A stretch of DNA of 64,000 nt from Streptomyces asoensis (GCF_013085465.1 NZ_CP049838.1:5146001-5210000); one strand, 5' to 3'. Counted from the first letter of the stretch, positions 16,733 through 26,904 are shown. Notes: a model not told the origin generated them from the sequence alone. Made by a program: numbers and translations.

Positions 16733-18574
16733 CTAGAAGGCGGCCTCGTCCAGCTCCATCAGGTCGAGCTCGACGCCCGCGGCGATCTTGCGGGCCAGGG
16801 TGACGCCCGGCAGGACGTCGGCCGCGAAGAACTTCGCCGCCGCGATCTTGCCGGTGTAGAACGCCACGTCCTTCGCGGAGACGGCCTTGGTGGCGGCCGA
16901 CTCGAGCTTCTCGGCGGCGATCGCGGCACCCTTGAGGAGCAGGTAGCCGACGATGACGTCACCGGAGGCGAGCAGCAGGCGGGTGGTGTTCAGGCCCACC
17001 TTGTAGATGTTCTTGACGTCCTGCTCGGTGGCCGCGAGGTCGGTCAGCATCAGGCCGACGATGGCCTCCAGCTCGACGGCCGCCTTGGCCAGGTGCTCGC
17101 GGGCGCCGGCCAGCTCCTCGCCGCCGGTGCCCAGCGCCAGGAACTTCTTGATGTCCTCGGCGAGGGAGTTCAGCGCGGCGCCCTGGTTGCGGACGATCTT
17201 CCGGAAGAAGAAGTCCTGGCCCTGGATCGCCGTGGTGCCCTCGTACAGGGTGTCGATCTTGGCGTCGCGGATGTACTGCTCGATCGGGTACTCCTGGAGG
17301 AACCCGGAGCCGCCGAAGGTCTGGAGCGACTGGGCGAGCTGCTCGTAGCCCTTCTCGGAGCCGTAGCCCTTGACGATCGGCAGGAGCAGGTCGTTGAGCG
17401 CGTGCTCCGTCTTCGCGTCCTCGCCGTTCGCCTCCTTCACGGCGATCGCGTCCTGGACGGAGGCCGTGTAGAGGACGAGGGCGCGCATGCCCTCCGCGTA
17501 CGCCTTCTGTGTGATCAGCGAGCGGCGCACGTCGGGGTGGTGGGTGATGGTGACCTTCGGCGCGGCCTTGTCCATGAAGTTCGCCAGGTCGGGACCCTGG
17601 ACGCGCTCCTTGGCGTACTCCAGGGCGTTGAGGTAGCCGGTGGAGAGCGTGGAGATCGCCTTCGTGCCGACCATCATGCGGGCGAACTCGATGATGCGGA
17701 ACATCTGGCGGATGCCGTCGTGCTTGTCGCCGATCAGCCAGCCCTTGGCGGGGTGCCGGTCGCCGAACGTCATCTCGCAGGTGTTGGAGGCCTTCAGGCC
17801 CATCTTGTGCTCGACGTTGGTGGCGTAGACGCCGTTGCGCTCGCCCAGCTCACCGGTCTCGAAGTCGAAGAGCGTCTTCGGGACCATGAAGAGGGACAGG
17901 CCCTTGGTGCCGGGACCGGCGCCCTCGGGACGGGCCAGCACGTAGTGGAGGATGTTCTCCGACATGTCGTGCTCACCGGACGTGATGAAGCGCTTCACGC
18001 CCTCGATGTGCCAGGAGCCGTCCTCCTGCTGGACCGCCTTGGTACGCCCGGCGCCCACGTCCGAGCCGGCGTCCGGCTCGGTGAGGACCATGGTGGAGCC
18101 CCACTGCCGGTCGACGGCGATCTGCGCGATCTTCTTCTGGACGTCGTTGCCCTCGTCGAAGAGGATGCCGGCGAAGGCCGGGCCGGAGGAGTACATCCAC
18201 ACGGCCGGGTTGGCGCCGAGGATCAGCTCCGCGTACGCCCAGATCAGGGACGGCGGGGCGGTGGTGCCGCCGATCTCCTCGGGCAGGCCCAGACGCCAGT
18301 ACTCGGAGTCCATGAAGGCCTGGTAGCTCTTCTTGAAGGACGCGGGGACCGGCGCGGTGTTGGTCTCGGGGTCGAAGACCGGCGGGTTGCGGTCGGCGTC
18401 CGTGAAGGACTCCGCCAGCTCGTTCTCCGCGAGGCGGGTCAGCTCCTCGAGGATGCTCTTCGCGGTCTCGGTGTCCATCTCCCCGAACGGGCCGGTGCCG
18501 TACAGCTTGTCGCGCCCGAGCACCTCGAAGAGGTTGAACTCGATGTCGCGGAGATTCGACTTGTAGTGCCCCAT
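16733..18574 (-). CDS. Acyl-CoA dehydrogenase, long (FadE5-like) type
   Basis: A 613-aa flavoenzyme of fatty acid beta-oxidation, of the long bacterial class with an extra C-terminal helical domain. The FAD/substrate signature appears as [20 protein letters not shown] near residues 155-175. The second signature is [21 protein letters not shown], with [17 protein letters not shown] after it. ATG 18574 has GGAG about eight bases upstream. It is single-gene, with an inverted repeat of TetR-operator type in the upstream region (18647-18670). Chain-length preference cannot be read from the sequence. Confidence 0.92.
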   Translation of the reverse strand: MGHYKSNLRDIEFNLFEVLGRDKLYGTGPFGEMDTETAKSILEELTRLAENELAESFTDADRNPPVFDPETNTAPVPASFKKSYQAFMDSEYWRLGLPEEIGGTTAPPSLIWAYAELILGANPAVWMYSSGPAFAGILFDEGNDVQKKIAQIAVDRQWGSTMVLTEPDAGSDVGAGRTKAVQQEDGSWHIEGVKRFITSGEHDMSENILHYVLARPEGAGPGTKGLSLFMVPKTLFDFETGELGERNGVYATNVEHKMGLKASNTCEMTFGDRHPAKGWLIGDKHDGIRQMFRIIEFARMMVGTKAISTLSTGYLNALEYAKERVQGPDLANFMDKAAPKVTITHHPDVRRSLITQKAYAEGMRALVLYTASVQDAIAVKEANGEDAKTEHALNDLLLPIVKGYGSEKGYEQLAQSLQTFGGSGFLQEYPIEQYIRDAKIDTLYEGTTAIQGQDFFFRKIVRNQGAALNSLAEDIKKFLALGTGGEELAGAREHLAKAAVELEAIVGLMLTDLAATEQDVKNIYKVGLNTTRLLLASGDVIVGYLLLKGAAIAAEKLESAATKAVSAKDVAFYTGKIAAAKFFAADVLPGVTLARKIAAGVELDLMELDEAAF

Positions 18575-18646
18575 GGCGACGGCTCCGTAAAGAGAGATCG
18601 GCGAGGGACTTGGATCCTCGCGCTAGTTCACGTACCAACAAGTAGC

Positions 18647-18670
18647 TACCGATGATGCTACCCGTCGGTA
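18647..18670. promoter_or_regulatory. Inverted repeat upstream of acyl-CoA dehydrogenase
   Basis: TACCGA (18647-18652) and TCGGTA (18665-18670) are separated by 12 bases, about 75 bases before the start codon. The size fits a TetR-family operator, as is usual for fad genes; the cognate repressor is not in the window. Confidence 0.45.
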
Positions 18671-18781
18671 ATAAGTCGCAACCCCGAACCGGCCATCTGT
18701 GACGCGTGACGCGTCCCGTACGCCTCGGAAGGGGCCCCCGTACCGCCCCGCCCGACGGGCGCGCTCGGTACGCTTGCGCCC

Positions 18782-19264
18782 ATGTACGGATACGGCCAGC
18801 CCATGGACGGCGGTGCTGCACAGCAGCAGTACGCCCCGCCGCAGCAGCAGATGCCCGGCGGCCACGGCGGGTACGGTCAGCAGCCGCCGCTCTACCCGGA
18901 GCCGTCCCCGCCGTCCCTCGCGGACGCGGTGCGGGCCTTCACCACCGGGCAGCTGGCCGCGGAGGACTTCCAGCAGGTCTTCGCGACCTCCAAGGTCTAC
19001 TGCCCGCGCGGCGACAACCCCGGTTTCCTCGCGCTGCACAACACCCAGCAGCCGGTGATCCCGATGTTCACCTCGCTCAAGGAGCTGCGCCGGTACGCGG
19101 GCAAGGAGTCCAAGTACTTCGTGATCACCGGCTCCGAGATGATCGACCTGCTGCCCACCGGGTACGGCTTCGTCCTCGACATGGAGGGTGAGCACCGGAT
19201 GGTGTTCGACGCGAAGGCGGTCGAGCAGATGGTCGAGTTCGCGATGCGGCGGATGTACGGCTGA
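18782..19264 (+). CDS. SseB-family protein
   Basis: A 160-aa protein. The first ~45 residues are a Gln/Gly/Pro/Tyr-rich disordered head (MYGYGQPMDGGAAQQQ...). The rest is an SseB N-terminal-type domain (AFTTGQLAAEDFQQVF, VIPMFTSLKELRRYAGK, DLLPTGYGFVLDM). Actinobacteria carry many such proteins of unknown function. It is monocistronic. A 90-base pyrimidine-rich tract follows the stop. Confidence 0.8.
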   Translation: MYGYGQPMDGGAAQQQYAPPQQQMPGGHGGYGQQPPLYPEPSPPSLADAVRAFTTGQLAAEDFQQVFATSKVYCPRGDNPGFLALHNTQQPVIPMFTSLKELRRYAGKESKYFVITGSEMIDLLPTGYGFVLDMEGEHRMVFDAKAVEQMVEFAMRRMYG

Positions 19265-19266
19265 GG

Positions 19267-19357
19267 GTTCCCCTCGCCCGCCTCTCTCCCCTTCTCTCCT
19301 GCTCGCTCCTGCTCTCTCCTCGTCCTCCTCCTTCCCCTCTCCCCTTCCTCTTCCTGG
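19267..19357 (+). other. Pyrimidine-rich tract
   Basis: Roughly 90 bases are almost all C and T (cctctctccccttctctcct style) between the SseB stop and the pirin promoter. No gene is seen in 19265-19542 apart from the pirin leader. Confidence 0.6.
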
Positions 19358-19542
19358 CTGATCCTGGGGCGTCCGGCGGATGCCTCATGCCCTTCACAGC
19401 CATGCCATAGGGTTCCCCCGCGCCACCGGCTCTGCGTGATCACCTCTCCACGGGAATGTCCTCCGGCCTTCCTTCGTTATGGGTGGCAGAAAGTTCAACG
19501 CTCAACTAAACTGGGACGCACGTCGCCCAAGGAGGTACGGAC

Positions 19543-20514
19543 ATGCCCGCAGTGACCGTCGAGAACCCGCTGACCCTGCCGCGCGTCACGGCATCGGCCG
19601 ACGCGGTCGCACGTCCCGTCCTCACCGTCACGACCGCGCCCAGCGGTTTCGAGGGTGAGGGCTTCCCGGTACGCCGTGCGTTCGCCGGGATCAACTACCG
19701 CCACCTCGACCCGTTCATCATGATGGACCAGATGGGCGAGGTGGAATACGCGCCGGGCGAGCCGAAGGGCACCCCCTGGCACCCGCACCGCGGCTTCGAG
19801 ACCGTCACCTACATCATCGACGGGATCTTCGACCACCAGGACAGCCAGGGCGGCGGCGGCACCATCACCAACGGCGACACCCAGTGGATGACGGCCGGCT
19901 CGGGCCTCCTCCACATCGAGGCGCCGCCGGAGTCGCTCGTCATGTCCGGCGGTCTCTTCCACGGCCTCCAGCTGTGGGTGAACCTGCCGGCCAGGGACAA
20001 GATGATGGCGCCGCGGTACCAGGACATCCGCGGCGGCCACGTACAGCTCCTGACCAGCCCGGACGGCGGCGCGCTGCTGCGTGTCATCGCGGGCGAGCTG
20101 GACGGCCACGCCGGACCCGGTATCACCCACACCCCGATCACGATGGTCCACGCGACCCTCGCGCCGGGCGCGGAACTCACTCTTCCGTGGCGTGAGGACT
20201 TCAACGGTCTCGCGTACGTCATGGCAGGGCGCGGTTCGGTCGGCGCCGAGCGTCGGCCGATCCACCTGGGCCAGACGGCGGTCTTCGGCGCGGGTTCCTC
20301 GCTGACGGTCCGCGCGGACGAGAAGCAGGACTCGCACACGCCTGACCTGGAGGTCGTGCTGTTGGGCGGGCAGCCGATCCGTGAGCCGATGGCCCACTAC
20401 GGCCCGTTCGTGATGAACACCAAGGACGAGCTCCAGCAGGCCTTCGACGACTTCCAGAAGGGCCGGCTGGGCACGATTCCGGCGGTGCACGGGATGACGG
20501 CCGAGGGCATCTAG
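19543..20514 (+). CDS. Pirin family protein
   Basis: A 323-aa bicupin. The N-terminal cupin carries the metal site (WHPHRGFETVTYIIDG, then GSGLLHIEAPP), as in pirins and quercetinase-like enzymes. The C-terminal pirin domain has LPWREDFNGLAYVMAGRGSV and GGQPIREPMAHYGPFVMNT. It may be a redox-sensing iron protein or dioxygenase; in Streptomyces a pirin is reported to modulate fatty acid oxidation and redox balance. AAGGAGGT (19529-19536) is a strong ribosome site. TCAAC repeats (TTCAACGCTCAACT) upstream are a possible operator. A terminator follows. Confidence 0.88.
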   Translation: MPAVTVENPLTLPRVTASADAVARPVLTVTTAPSGFEGEGFPVRRAFAGINYRHLDPFIMMDQMGEVEYAPGEPKGTPWHPHRGFETVTYIIDGIFDHQDSQGGGGTITNGDTQWMTAGSGLLHIEAPPESLVMSGGLFHGLQLWVNLPARDKMMAPRYQDIRGGHVQLLTSPDGGALLRVIAGELDGHAGPGITHTPITMVHATLAPGAELTLPWREDFNGLAYVMAGRGSVGAERRPIHLGQTAVFGAGSSLTVRADEKQDSHTPDLEVVLLGGQPIREPMAHYGPFVMNTKDELQQAFDDFQKGRLGTIPAVHGMTAEGI

Positions 20515-20549
20515 CCCTCCGGCCCGCCGAAAACCGATACGGTGTGACA

Positions 20550-20588
20550 AGGCCCGAAGCCGCAACGTTGGTTTGCGACTTCGGGCCT
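20550..20588. terminator. Bidirectional terminator
   Basis: AGGCCCGAAGCCGCAA (20550-20565) pairs with 20573-20588 with one mismatch. It is placed between the convergent pirin and Bro-N genes. Confidence 0.8.
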
Positions 20589-20604
20589 GTCTCATGTCAC
20601 CTGA

Positions 20605-21534
20605 CTACGGCAGCACGTAGACGGGCGCTCCGTCAGCGGAACACCCGGTCTGCCGCATACAGCCGCGCTTCAGCAGCATGCGCAGGCAGTCGTGGACGCG
20701 ATCCTGCGACATACCGGTCCGGGCGGCGATCTCCTCGACGTGGTAGCGGGCCTCACCACGCGCCAGTGCCGGGGCGAGGACGGCGGCGACTGTGTGCACG
20801 TCATCTGTGACGAGGAGGTGCCTCTTCTTCCACGTGTCGAGAAGCTGCTGGGCAGTCAGTCCAGGCGCAGGGGCGCTGTGGCTGGGCCGCCTGAGGGCTT
20901 CGGCGATGTCCCTCAGCGCGTCGGCCATCCTGTTCTGACTGTCCGTGATCTGCCGAAGCAGGTCGTTGCGCTCCCCTGCGGCGGCTGCCAGCATCTCGTC
21001 CGCGTACAGGTTGCGCTCCTCGAGCCGCACGATGGCCTCGACGACCTGCTCGGGCATGACGTACGCGGTACCGACGGCGGGAGCGGGTTGTACGGGGGCC
21101 GGTTCCAGGGAGTAGGAGCCGTCGCGCTGGAGAGTGGCGATGACACCGGCGACCCAGGTTTTGAAGGGCTGGGCCTCCGGCTTGGTGCATCCGTTCACGA
21201 GCTGGATGAGTCCCTGGAGATTCACCATCTTCATGGACTTCTTGAGCCTGTGACCTGCAATGTTGCACGAAGCGTCGGCCGTACCGACGCTTCGTGCAAG
21301 ATCGTCGAGGGATGTTGTGTGTTGTTCCGCAACACTCTGACGCAATGCGTCCCGGGTGTTGGCGTAGCCGAGTTGAGCCGCCACGTCCACGGCCGGGAAC
21401 CAGTGTTCCCCGCCCGGCGTGGTCAGCCTCCGTACCCGCGCCCCCGTCGCCGCGAACACGAAGTCGTTGATGTCGATCGCGTCCTGCTGTGCCGCCGACC
21501 GGTCCGGCGGCTGTGTGTTGTTCTGCTCGTACAT
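20605..21534 (-). CDS. Bro-N domain protein (phage antirepressor-like)
   Basis: A 309-aa DNA-binding-type protein. The N-terminal Bro-N domain (FVFAATGARVRRLTTPGGEHWFPAVDVA, then MKMVNLQGLIQLVNGCTKPE) is typical of phage antirepressors. The middle has a coiled-coil-like helix (ERNLYADEMLAAAAGERNDL). The C-terminus resembles a winged helix (YHVEEIAARTGMSQDRVHDCLRMLLKRG) and ends in YVLP. Chromosomal copies occur in many Streptomyces. GGAGGTGA lies seven bases before ATG 21534. A perfect 16-bp-arm inverted repeat sits inside the gene. The upstream 70 bases are relatively AT-rich, consistent with a phage-derived gene. Confidence 0.8.
   Translation of the reverse strand: MYEQNNTQPPDRSAAQQDAIDINDFVFAATGARVRRLTTPGGEHWFPAVDVAAQLGYANTRDALRQSVAEQHTTSLDDLARSVGTADASCNIAGHRLKKSMKMVNLQGLIQLVNGCTKPEAQPFKTWVAGVIATLQRDGSYSLEPAPVQPAPAVGTAYVMPEQVVEAIVRLEERNLYADEMLAAAAGERNDLLRQITDSQNRMADALRDIAEALRRPSHSAPAPGLTAQQLLDTWKKRHLLVTDDVHTVAAVLAPALARGEARYHVEEIAARTGMSQDRVHDCLRMLLKRGCMRQTGCSADGAPVYVLP
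21263..21299. repeat. Perfect 37-bp inverted repeat inside the Bro-N gene
   Basis: TTGCACGAAGCGTCGG (21263-21278), five bases, then its exact complement (21284-21299). It covers codons for LARSVGTADASC. It could be an intragenic terminator, an operator for the product, or selected RNA structure. Confidence 0.85.
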
Positions 21535-21706
21535 CGAGCATCACCTCCGCCACGAAAAATAGGCATATGCCACCGCAACTGGCCTCGTTGGCAAGGATGT
21601 TCACCCTTTAGGAGCGGACGTTCGATTCTGAGTCCGGGTCACGTGCCGTCACCCGGGCGGCCCGTCAGGTCAGGACAATCCGGCGCCTCCGTGATCCGCT
21701 GAACCC

Positions 21707-22759
21707 GTGCACCTGCTCCCCCTCCCCGCCCGCCGGTTCGCTGCCTGGTGTGCCGTGATTCTGCTTGCGGCGGGCGTCGGATACGTGGGGATCCGGCTGT
21801 GCGCCGAGTTGCGTACCGCGGTCACCCCCGTGTTGCTCGCGTTGCTCGGGACCGCGCTGCTCAGGCCGCTGTTCCGGAGGCTGGTGGAGGTGGGGGTGCC
21901 CCGGTCGGTGTCGGCGGGGGTGACGTGTGTCGCCGTCGTCGCCGTGGTCGGCGGGGCGGTGTACATCGTCGTCGCCGCGCTGATCGACAGCGGGGATCAG
22001 ATCGTCGCCGCGCTCAGGTCGGCGGCGCGGGGTATCGCCGAGCACTTCGGGGCCGCCGGGACCTCGCTCGACGACCTCGCGTCCAACGCGAAGGAGCTGC
22101 TCACCAAGTTCGGAGGGACGGCCGCCTCCAATGTCATCAGCGGGGTGAGTGTCGTCGGCGAGAGCATCGCCATGGCCGTGCTCGCGCTGCTGCTCGTCTT
22201 CTTCTTTCTGCGGGACTCGCACCGGGCGATCGGCGCGCTGCGCTCCGTCGCTCCACGGGGTACCGGCGACACCCTGGAGGCCATGGCCCGGCGGGCCTTC
22301 CGGGCCGTGGAGGGGTTCATGCGGGGGACGACGTTCATCGCGTTCATCGACGCCGTGTGCATCACCGTCGGGCTGCTCGTCCTCGATGTGCCGGGGGCGG
22401 TCGGACTGGGCGCCCTAGTCTTCGTCGGGGCGTACATCCCCTATCTCGGTGCTTTCCTCTCCGGGGCCGTCGCCGTGCTGGTCGCGCTCGCAGACCGGGG
22501 TTTCGTCATCGCGCTGTGGGCGCTCGGGGTGGTGCTGGCGGTGCAGGTGCTGGAGGGGCATGTGCTTCAGCCGATGATCCAGAGCCGGACCGTGCAGATG
22601 CATCCGGCGGTGGTGATGGTGGCCATCACGGCCGGGGCGTCCGTGGCCGGGATCCTGGGCATGCTGCTCGCCGTCCCCGTGACGGCCGCCGCCTTCGGGG
22701 TCCTGCACGAACTGCGGACGCGTCACGGGGCTCCCGCGGAGGGCTCGCCGAACTCGTAG
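21707..22759 (+). CDS. AI-2E family permease
   Basis: A 350-aa membrane protein of the AI-2E transporter/UPF0118 family. The paired N-terminal helices (FAAWCAVILLAAGVGYVGI), a central amphipathic section and the C-terminal helix cluster (ALVFVGAYIPYLGAFLSGAVAVLVAL, HVLQPMIQSRTVQMHPAVVMV) match the fold. Members export small molecules or act as ion antiporters; the autoinducer link does not apply generally. GTG start at 21707. The 3' end overlaps the opposing phosphatase gene by 37 bases. Confidence 0.85.
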   Translation: MHLLPLPARRFAAWCAVILLAAGVGYVGIRLCAELRTAVTPVLLALLGTALLRPLFRRLVEVGVPRSVSAGVTCVAVVAVVGGAVYIVVAALIDSGDQIVAALRSAARGIAEHFGAAGTSLDDLASNAKELLTKFGGTAASNVISGVSVVGESIAMAVLALLLVFFFLRDSHRAIGALRSVAPRGTGDTLEAMARRAFRAVEGFMRGTTFIAFIDAVCITVGLLVLDVPGAVGLGALVFVGAYIPYLGAFLSGAVAVLVALADRGFVIALWALGVVLAVQVLEGHVLQPMIQSRTVQMHPAVVMVAITAGASVAGILGMLLAVPVTAAAFGVLHELRTRHGAPAEGSPNS

Positions 22760-24864
22760 AGCTCGAACCAGATGCTCTTGCCCTCACCCCGCGGCGCGAC
22801 CCCCCAGGTGTCCGCGAGCAGTTCGATGAGGACCAGGCCACGCCCCGAGGAGGCCAGTTCGCCGGGGCGACGCATGTGGGGGAGGTCGTCGCCGGCGTCG
22901 GTGACCTCGATGCGGAGCCGGCGTTCGCCGGGGGCGCCGGTGACCTCGGCGACGAGCAGCGCGTCCGCGTCGGTGTGGACGAGGACGTTCGTCAGCGTCT
23001 CGGAGACGAGCAGCACCGCCGAGTCGATCTGGTCCTCGCACGTCCAGTCGTGCAGCAGATCGCGCAGTTGCTGCCGGGCCACGGCGATCCGTTCGGGCTC
23101 GGCCTGCGCGACCGTCAGCATGGAGCGGCGCACGGGCCGCCGGACCGGCACGGGAGCCGCGCCCGGGCCGCAGCCGCCCTCGTCCTGGCGGCACAGGAGC
23201 AGCACGGCGATGTCGTCCTCGCGGCGGTCCGCGAGGGGGCCCGTGGTGTGGTGGGAGGAGGGGCCGTGCACCGCCTGGACCAGGGCGTCGGCCAGCTCCT
23301 CCAGATCGCCCTCGTGTGCCTCGAGGATCTTGCGGACGCGCCGCCAGCCGGTGTCGAGGTCATGGCCGCCGGTCTCCAGCAGGCCGTCGGTGCACAGCAT
23401 CAGCGCCTCGCCGGGTTCCAGGGCGAGCCGGGTGGTGGGGTAGTCGGCGTCCGGGTCGATGCCCAGGGGCAGGCCCCCGGCGGTGGCGCGGACCAGCACG
23501 GTGCCGTCGGACATCCGGATCGTGGGGTCCAGATGGCCGGCCCGGGCGGCCTCCAGGACCCCGGTCACCGGGTCGACCTCGATGTACAGGCAGGTGGCGA
23601 AACGCGGATCGGCCCCGGCTCCGCCGTCCGTGTCGGTGAGGCCGTGGAAGAAACCGGAGGCGCGGGAGAGGACGGCGTCGGGGCGGTGGCCCTCGGCGGC
23701 GTACGCCCGTACCGCTATGCGCAGCTGGCCCATGAGCCCCGCGGCGCGGACGTCATGGCCCTGGACGTCGCCGATGACCAGGGCGAAGCGGCCCCTCGGC
23801 AGCGGGATCATGTCGTACCAGTCGCCGCCGACCTGGAGGCCGCCGCCGGTCGGTATGTAGCGGGCGGCGAGGGTCATGCCCGGTATCTCGGGGCCGAGGG
23901 TGGGCAGCATGGAGCGCTGGAGGCCGTCGGTCAGCTCGCGCTGGGTCTCCGCCAGGCCGGCGCGGGTGAGGGCCTGGGCGAGCATGCGCGCGACCGTCGT
24001 CAGCACGGACCGCTCGTCCGGGGTGAACGCCACCGGGTACGCGAAGGCGGCCATCCAGGCGCCCATCGTGCGGCCGGCCACCGTCAGCGGCAGGAACGCC
24101 CATGAGTGTCGCCCGAAGTGCGCGGCCAGCGGCCAGGTGAGCGGGTAGCGCTCCATGTACCGCTCGGGGGAGGACAGATACACGGCCCGTCCGGTGCGCA
24201 CGACCTCGGCGGCCGGATAGTCCGTATGGATGGACATATGGCTGAAGGGGTCCTCGTCGCCGGACGGGTGTCCGTGGTGGCCGATGATCGTCAGCCGTTC
24301 GCCCTCCACGCCGAAGACGGCGAGTCCGTCCGGTGAGAAGCCCGGCATGGACAGGGCAGCCGCGACCCTCAGCACCTCCTCGGTGGACCGCGCCTCCGCC
24401 AGCGCCCGGCCCGCGTCCAGCAGGAACGCCTCGCGCGAGCGCCGCCAGTCGCCGGTGACGGCGGTCCGTCCCGCGGGGGTGCCCGGCGTCGGCTCGGTCA
24501 CCTCCTGGAGGGTGCCGATCAGTTCGTACGCCTTCTTCACCGGGTCGAAGGACGGCCTGGAGCGGCTGCGCACGACCCGGACGACCCGTCCCCGGTAGTC
24601 CATGATCCGGATGCGTACCTCGGCGAGGGTGCCTTCGGCGACGGCGAGCTGGATCACCCCGGTGATCTCGTTCCAGTCGACGGGGTGGAGGCGGGCCCGG
24701 GTCTGGGCTTCGGTGAGGACCGTCTCCTCCTGGGGCAGCCCGAGCAGCCGGGCGGCCTCGGCGTCGACCGTGACCAGCCCGGTGGCGGTGTCCCAGTGCC
24801 ACAGGCCGGTCGCGAGGGAGGCGAGGACCTCCCCCACGGCGGGCAACGGCTCGCCAGTGCGCAT
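22723..24864 (-). CDS. PAS-GAF-SpoIIE phosphatase with C-terminal HATPase
   Basis: A 713-aa signalling protein. Domains in order: PAS (about 10-125, SLATGLWHWDTATGLVTVDA), GAF (about 150-300, VFGVEGERLTIIGHHG), PP2C/SpoIIE phosphatase (about 335-550, QVGGDWYDMIPLPRGRFALV, GDVQGHDVRAAGLMGQ, LCTDGLLE) and an anti-sigma-type HATPase (about 575-700, SETLTNVLVHTDADALL, SSGRGLVLIELLAD). It would act as an RsbU/RsbW-like switch in the partner-switching network controlling sigma factors. Metal-binding Asp residues are intact. No antagonist gene is adjacent. It is convergent and overlapping with the AI-2E permease gene. Confidence 0.9.
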   Translation of the reverse strand: MRTGEPLPAVGEVLASLATGLWHWDTATGLVTVDAEAARLLGLPQEETVLTEAQTRARLHPVDWNEITGVIQLAVAEGTLAEVRIRIMDYRGRVVRVVRSRSRPSFDPVKKAYELIGTLQEVTEPTPGTPAGRTAVTGDWRRSREAFLLDAGRALAEARSTEEVLRVAAALSMPGFSPDGLAVFGVEGERLTIIGHHGHPSGDEDPFSHMSIHTDYPAAEVVRTGRAVYLSSPERYMERYPLTWPLAAHFGRHSWAFLPLTVAGRTMGAWMAAFAYPVAFTPDERSVLTTVARMLAQALTRAGLAETQRELTDGLQRSMLPTLGPEIPGMTLAARYIPTGGGLQVGGDWYDMIPLPRGRFALVIGDVQGHDVRAAGLMGQLRIAVRAYAAEGHRPDAVLSRASGFFHGLTDTDGGAGADPRFATCLYIEVDPVTGVLEAARAGHLDPTIRMSDGTVLVRATAGGLPLGIDPDADYPTTRLALEPGEALMLCTDGLLETGGHDLDTGWRRVRKILEAHEGDLEELADALVQAVHGPSSHHTTGPLADRREDDIAVLLLCRQDEGGCGPGAAPVPVRRPVRRSMLTVAQAEPERIAVARQQLRDLLHDWTCEDQIDSAVLLVSETLTNVLVHTDADALLVAEVTGAPGERRLRIEVTDAGDDLPHMRRPGELASSGRGLVLIELLADTWGVAPRGEGKSIWFELYEFGEPSAGAP

Positions 24865-24959
24865 TGCCCCACTTTAGGAAGATGCGGCGGAGAAGTGCCA
24901 CTGATCGCCGCACCGGTATTGAGGGGAGGTGATCAGTGACCGCCCGGTACCCTGGGGGT

Positions 24960-24975
24960 TGTTTCACGTGAAACA
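24960..24975. promoter_or_regulatory. parS partition site
   Basis: TGTTTCACGTGAAACA is a perfect 16-bp palindrome that equals the ParB-binding consensus of actinobacteria. It lies 34 bases before aspS. In Streptomyces such sites cluster around oriC, so this places the window in the origin-proximal region. Its position in an aspS leader means ParB could also touch expression. Confidence 0.93.
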
Positions 24976-25008
24976 CGCCCCCGATCCGCGAAGACTGGAT
25001 GAACGACG

Positions 25009-26772
25009 ATGCATCGGTACAGGTCCCACACCTGCGGCGAGCTCCGCGCCTCTGACGTCGGCACCGACGTCCGGCTGAGCGGCTGGCTGCACAATCGGCG
25101 CGACCTGGGCGGCATCCTCTTCATCGATCTGCGTGACCACTACGGCATCACGCAGCTCGTCGCCCGTCCGGGCACGCCCGCGTACGAGGCCCTCGACCGG
25201 CTGACCAAGGAGTCGACGGTCCGCATCGACGGCAAGGTCGTCTCGCGCGGCTCGGAGAACGTCAACGCGGATCTGCCGACCGGCGAGATCGAGGTCGAGG
25301 TCGGCGAGGTCGAGCTGCTCGGCGCGGCCCAGCCGCTCCCCTTCACGATCAACGCCGAGGACGGGGTCAACGAGGAGCGGCGCCTGGAGTACCGCTTCCT
25401 GGACCTGCGCCGTGAGCGCATGCACCGCAACATCATGCTGCGTACGTCGGTCATCTCGGCGATGCGGCACAAGATGACGGCGCTGGGCTTCAACGAGATG
25501 GCGACGCCGATCCTGTCCGCGACCTCCCCCGAGGGCGCCCGCGACTTCGTCGTCCCGTCCCGTCTGCACGCGGGCCGGTTCTACGCCCTGCCGCAGGCCC
25601 CGCAGCAGTTCAAGCAGCTGCTGATGATCTCGGGCTTCGACCGCTACTTCCAGATCGCCCCCTGCTTCCGCGACGAGGACGCGCGCGCGGACCGCTCGCC
25701 GGGCGAGTTCTACCAGCTCGACGTCGAGATGAGCTTCGTCGAGCAGGAGGACGTCTTCCAGCCGATCGAGAAGCTCATGACCGAGCTGTTCGAGGAGTTC
25801 GGCGGCGGCCGCCATGTCACCTCCCCCTTCCCGCGCATCCCGTTCCGCGAGTCGATGCTGAAGTACGGCTCCGACAAGCCGGACCTGCGGGCCCAGCTGG
25901 AACTCTTCGACATCACCGACATCTTCGAGGGCTCGGAGTTCAAGGCCTTCGCGGGCAAGCACGTCCGCGCGCTGCCGGTGCCGGACGTCTCCGCGCAGCC
26001 CCGTAAGTTCTTCGACCAGCTCGGCGACTTCGCGGTGACGCTGGGCGCGAAGGGCCTGGCCTGGGTCCGGGTGGCCGAGGACGGCTCGCTGACCGGCCCG
26101 ATCGCGAAGTTCCTGACCGAGGAGAACGTCGCCGAGCTGACCAAGCGCCTGTCGCTGGTCGCCGGCCACGCGGTGTTCTTCGGCGCGGGCGAGTTCGACG
26201 AGGTCTCGAAGATCATGGGCGCGGTGCGGGTCGAGGCCGCCAAGCGTGCCGGGCACTTCGAGGAGAACGTCTTCCGCTTCTGCTGGATCGTCGACTTCCC
26301 GATGTACGAGAAGGACGAGGAGACCGGCAAGATCGACTTCTCGCACAACCCGTTCTCGATGCCGCAGGGCGGTCTGGAGGCCCTGGAGACCCAGGACCCG
26401 CTGGACATCCTGGGCTGGCAGTACGACATCGTCTGCAACGGCGTCGAGCTGTCCTCCGGCGCGATCCGGAACCACGAGCCGGAGATCATGCTCAAGGCGT
26501 TCGAGATCGCGGGCTACGACCACGAGACGGTCGAGGAGAAGTTCGCCGGCATGCTGCGCGCGTTCCGCTTCGGCGCCCCGCCGCACGGCGGCATCGCCCC
26601 GGGCGTCGACCGCATCGTGATGCTGCTGGCCGATGAGCCGAACATCCGCGAGACCATCGCCTTCCCGCTCAACGGCAACGCCCAGGACCTGATGATGGGC
26701 GCGCCGACGGAGCTGGAGGAGGCCCGGCTGAGGGAGCTGCACCTGTCGGTGCGCAAGCCGCAGCCGAAGTAG
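25009..26772 (+). CDS. aspS: Aspartyl-tRNA synthetase
   Basis: A 587-aa class IIb synthetase charging tRNA-Asp. The N-terminal OB-fold anticodon domain has [26 protein letters not shown]. Motif 1 lies near [16 protein letters not shown], motif 2 in [19 protein letters not shown], the bacterial GAD insert in the middle, and motif 3 in [12 protein letters not shown]. The length is normal for bacterial AspRS. ATG 25009 follows a parS site. Whether the enzyme also charges tRNA-Asn cannot be settled from this window. A long palindromic terminator follows the stop. Confidence 0.97.
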   Translation: MHRYRSHTCGELRASDVGTDVRLSGWLHNRRDLGGILFIDLRDHYGITQLVARPGTPAYEALDRLTKESTVRIDGKVVSRGSENVNADLPTGEIEVEVGEVELLGAAQPLPFTINAEDGVNEERRLEYRFLDLRRERMHRNIMLRTSVISAMRHKMTALGFNEMATPILSATSPEGARDFVVPSRLHAGRFYALPQAPQQFKQLLMISGFDRYFQIAPCFRDEDARADRSPGEFYQLDVEMSFVEQEDVFQPIEKLMTELFEEFGGGRHVTSPFPRIPFRESMLKYGSDKPDLRAQLELFDITDIFEGSEFKAFAGKHVRALPVPDVSAQPRKFFDQLGDFAVTLGAKGLAWVRVAEDGSLTGPIAKFLTEENVAELTKRLSLVAGHAVFFGAGEFDEVSKIMGAVRVEAAKRAGHFEENVFRFCWIVDFPMYEKDEETGKIDFSHNPFSMPQGGLEALETQDPLDILGWQYDIVCNGVELSSGAIRNHEPEIMLKAFEIAGYDHETVEEKFAGMLRAFRFGAPPHGGIAPGVDRIVMLLADEPNIRETIAFPLNGNAQDLMMGAPTELEEARLRELHLSVRKPQPK

Positions 26773-26799
26773 CGGTCAGCGGCAGACGGTACGACGGAG

Positions 26800-26833
26800 A
26801 GTGGCCCGGAACCGACGTCGGTTCCGGGCCACT
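26800..26833 (+). terminator. Terminator of aspS
   Basis: A 34-base perfect palindrome (AGTGGCCCGGAACCGA, CG, then the complement) is followed by TTTCGTTTT, a classical rho-independent signal. Confidence 0.92.
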
Positions 26834-26904
26834 TTCGTTTTCCCCGGTAACTGACAGCCCTTCCTTATGCTCCTGACAGGTTTCGTCCCTAGCGTCCCGG
26901 CCTC

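Noticed and set aside
20605..21534. Prophage remnant
   Set aside because: Bro-N is phage-like, but no integrase, structural gene or attachment site repeat is nearby.
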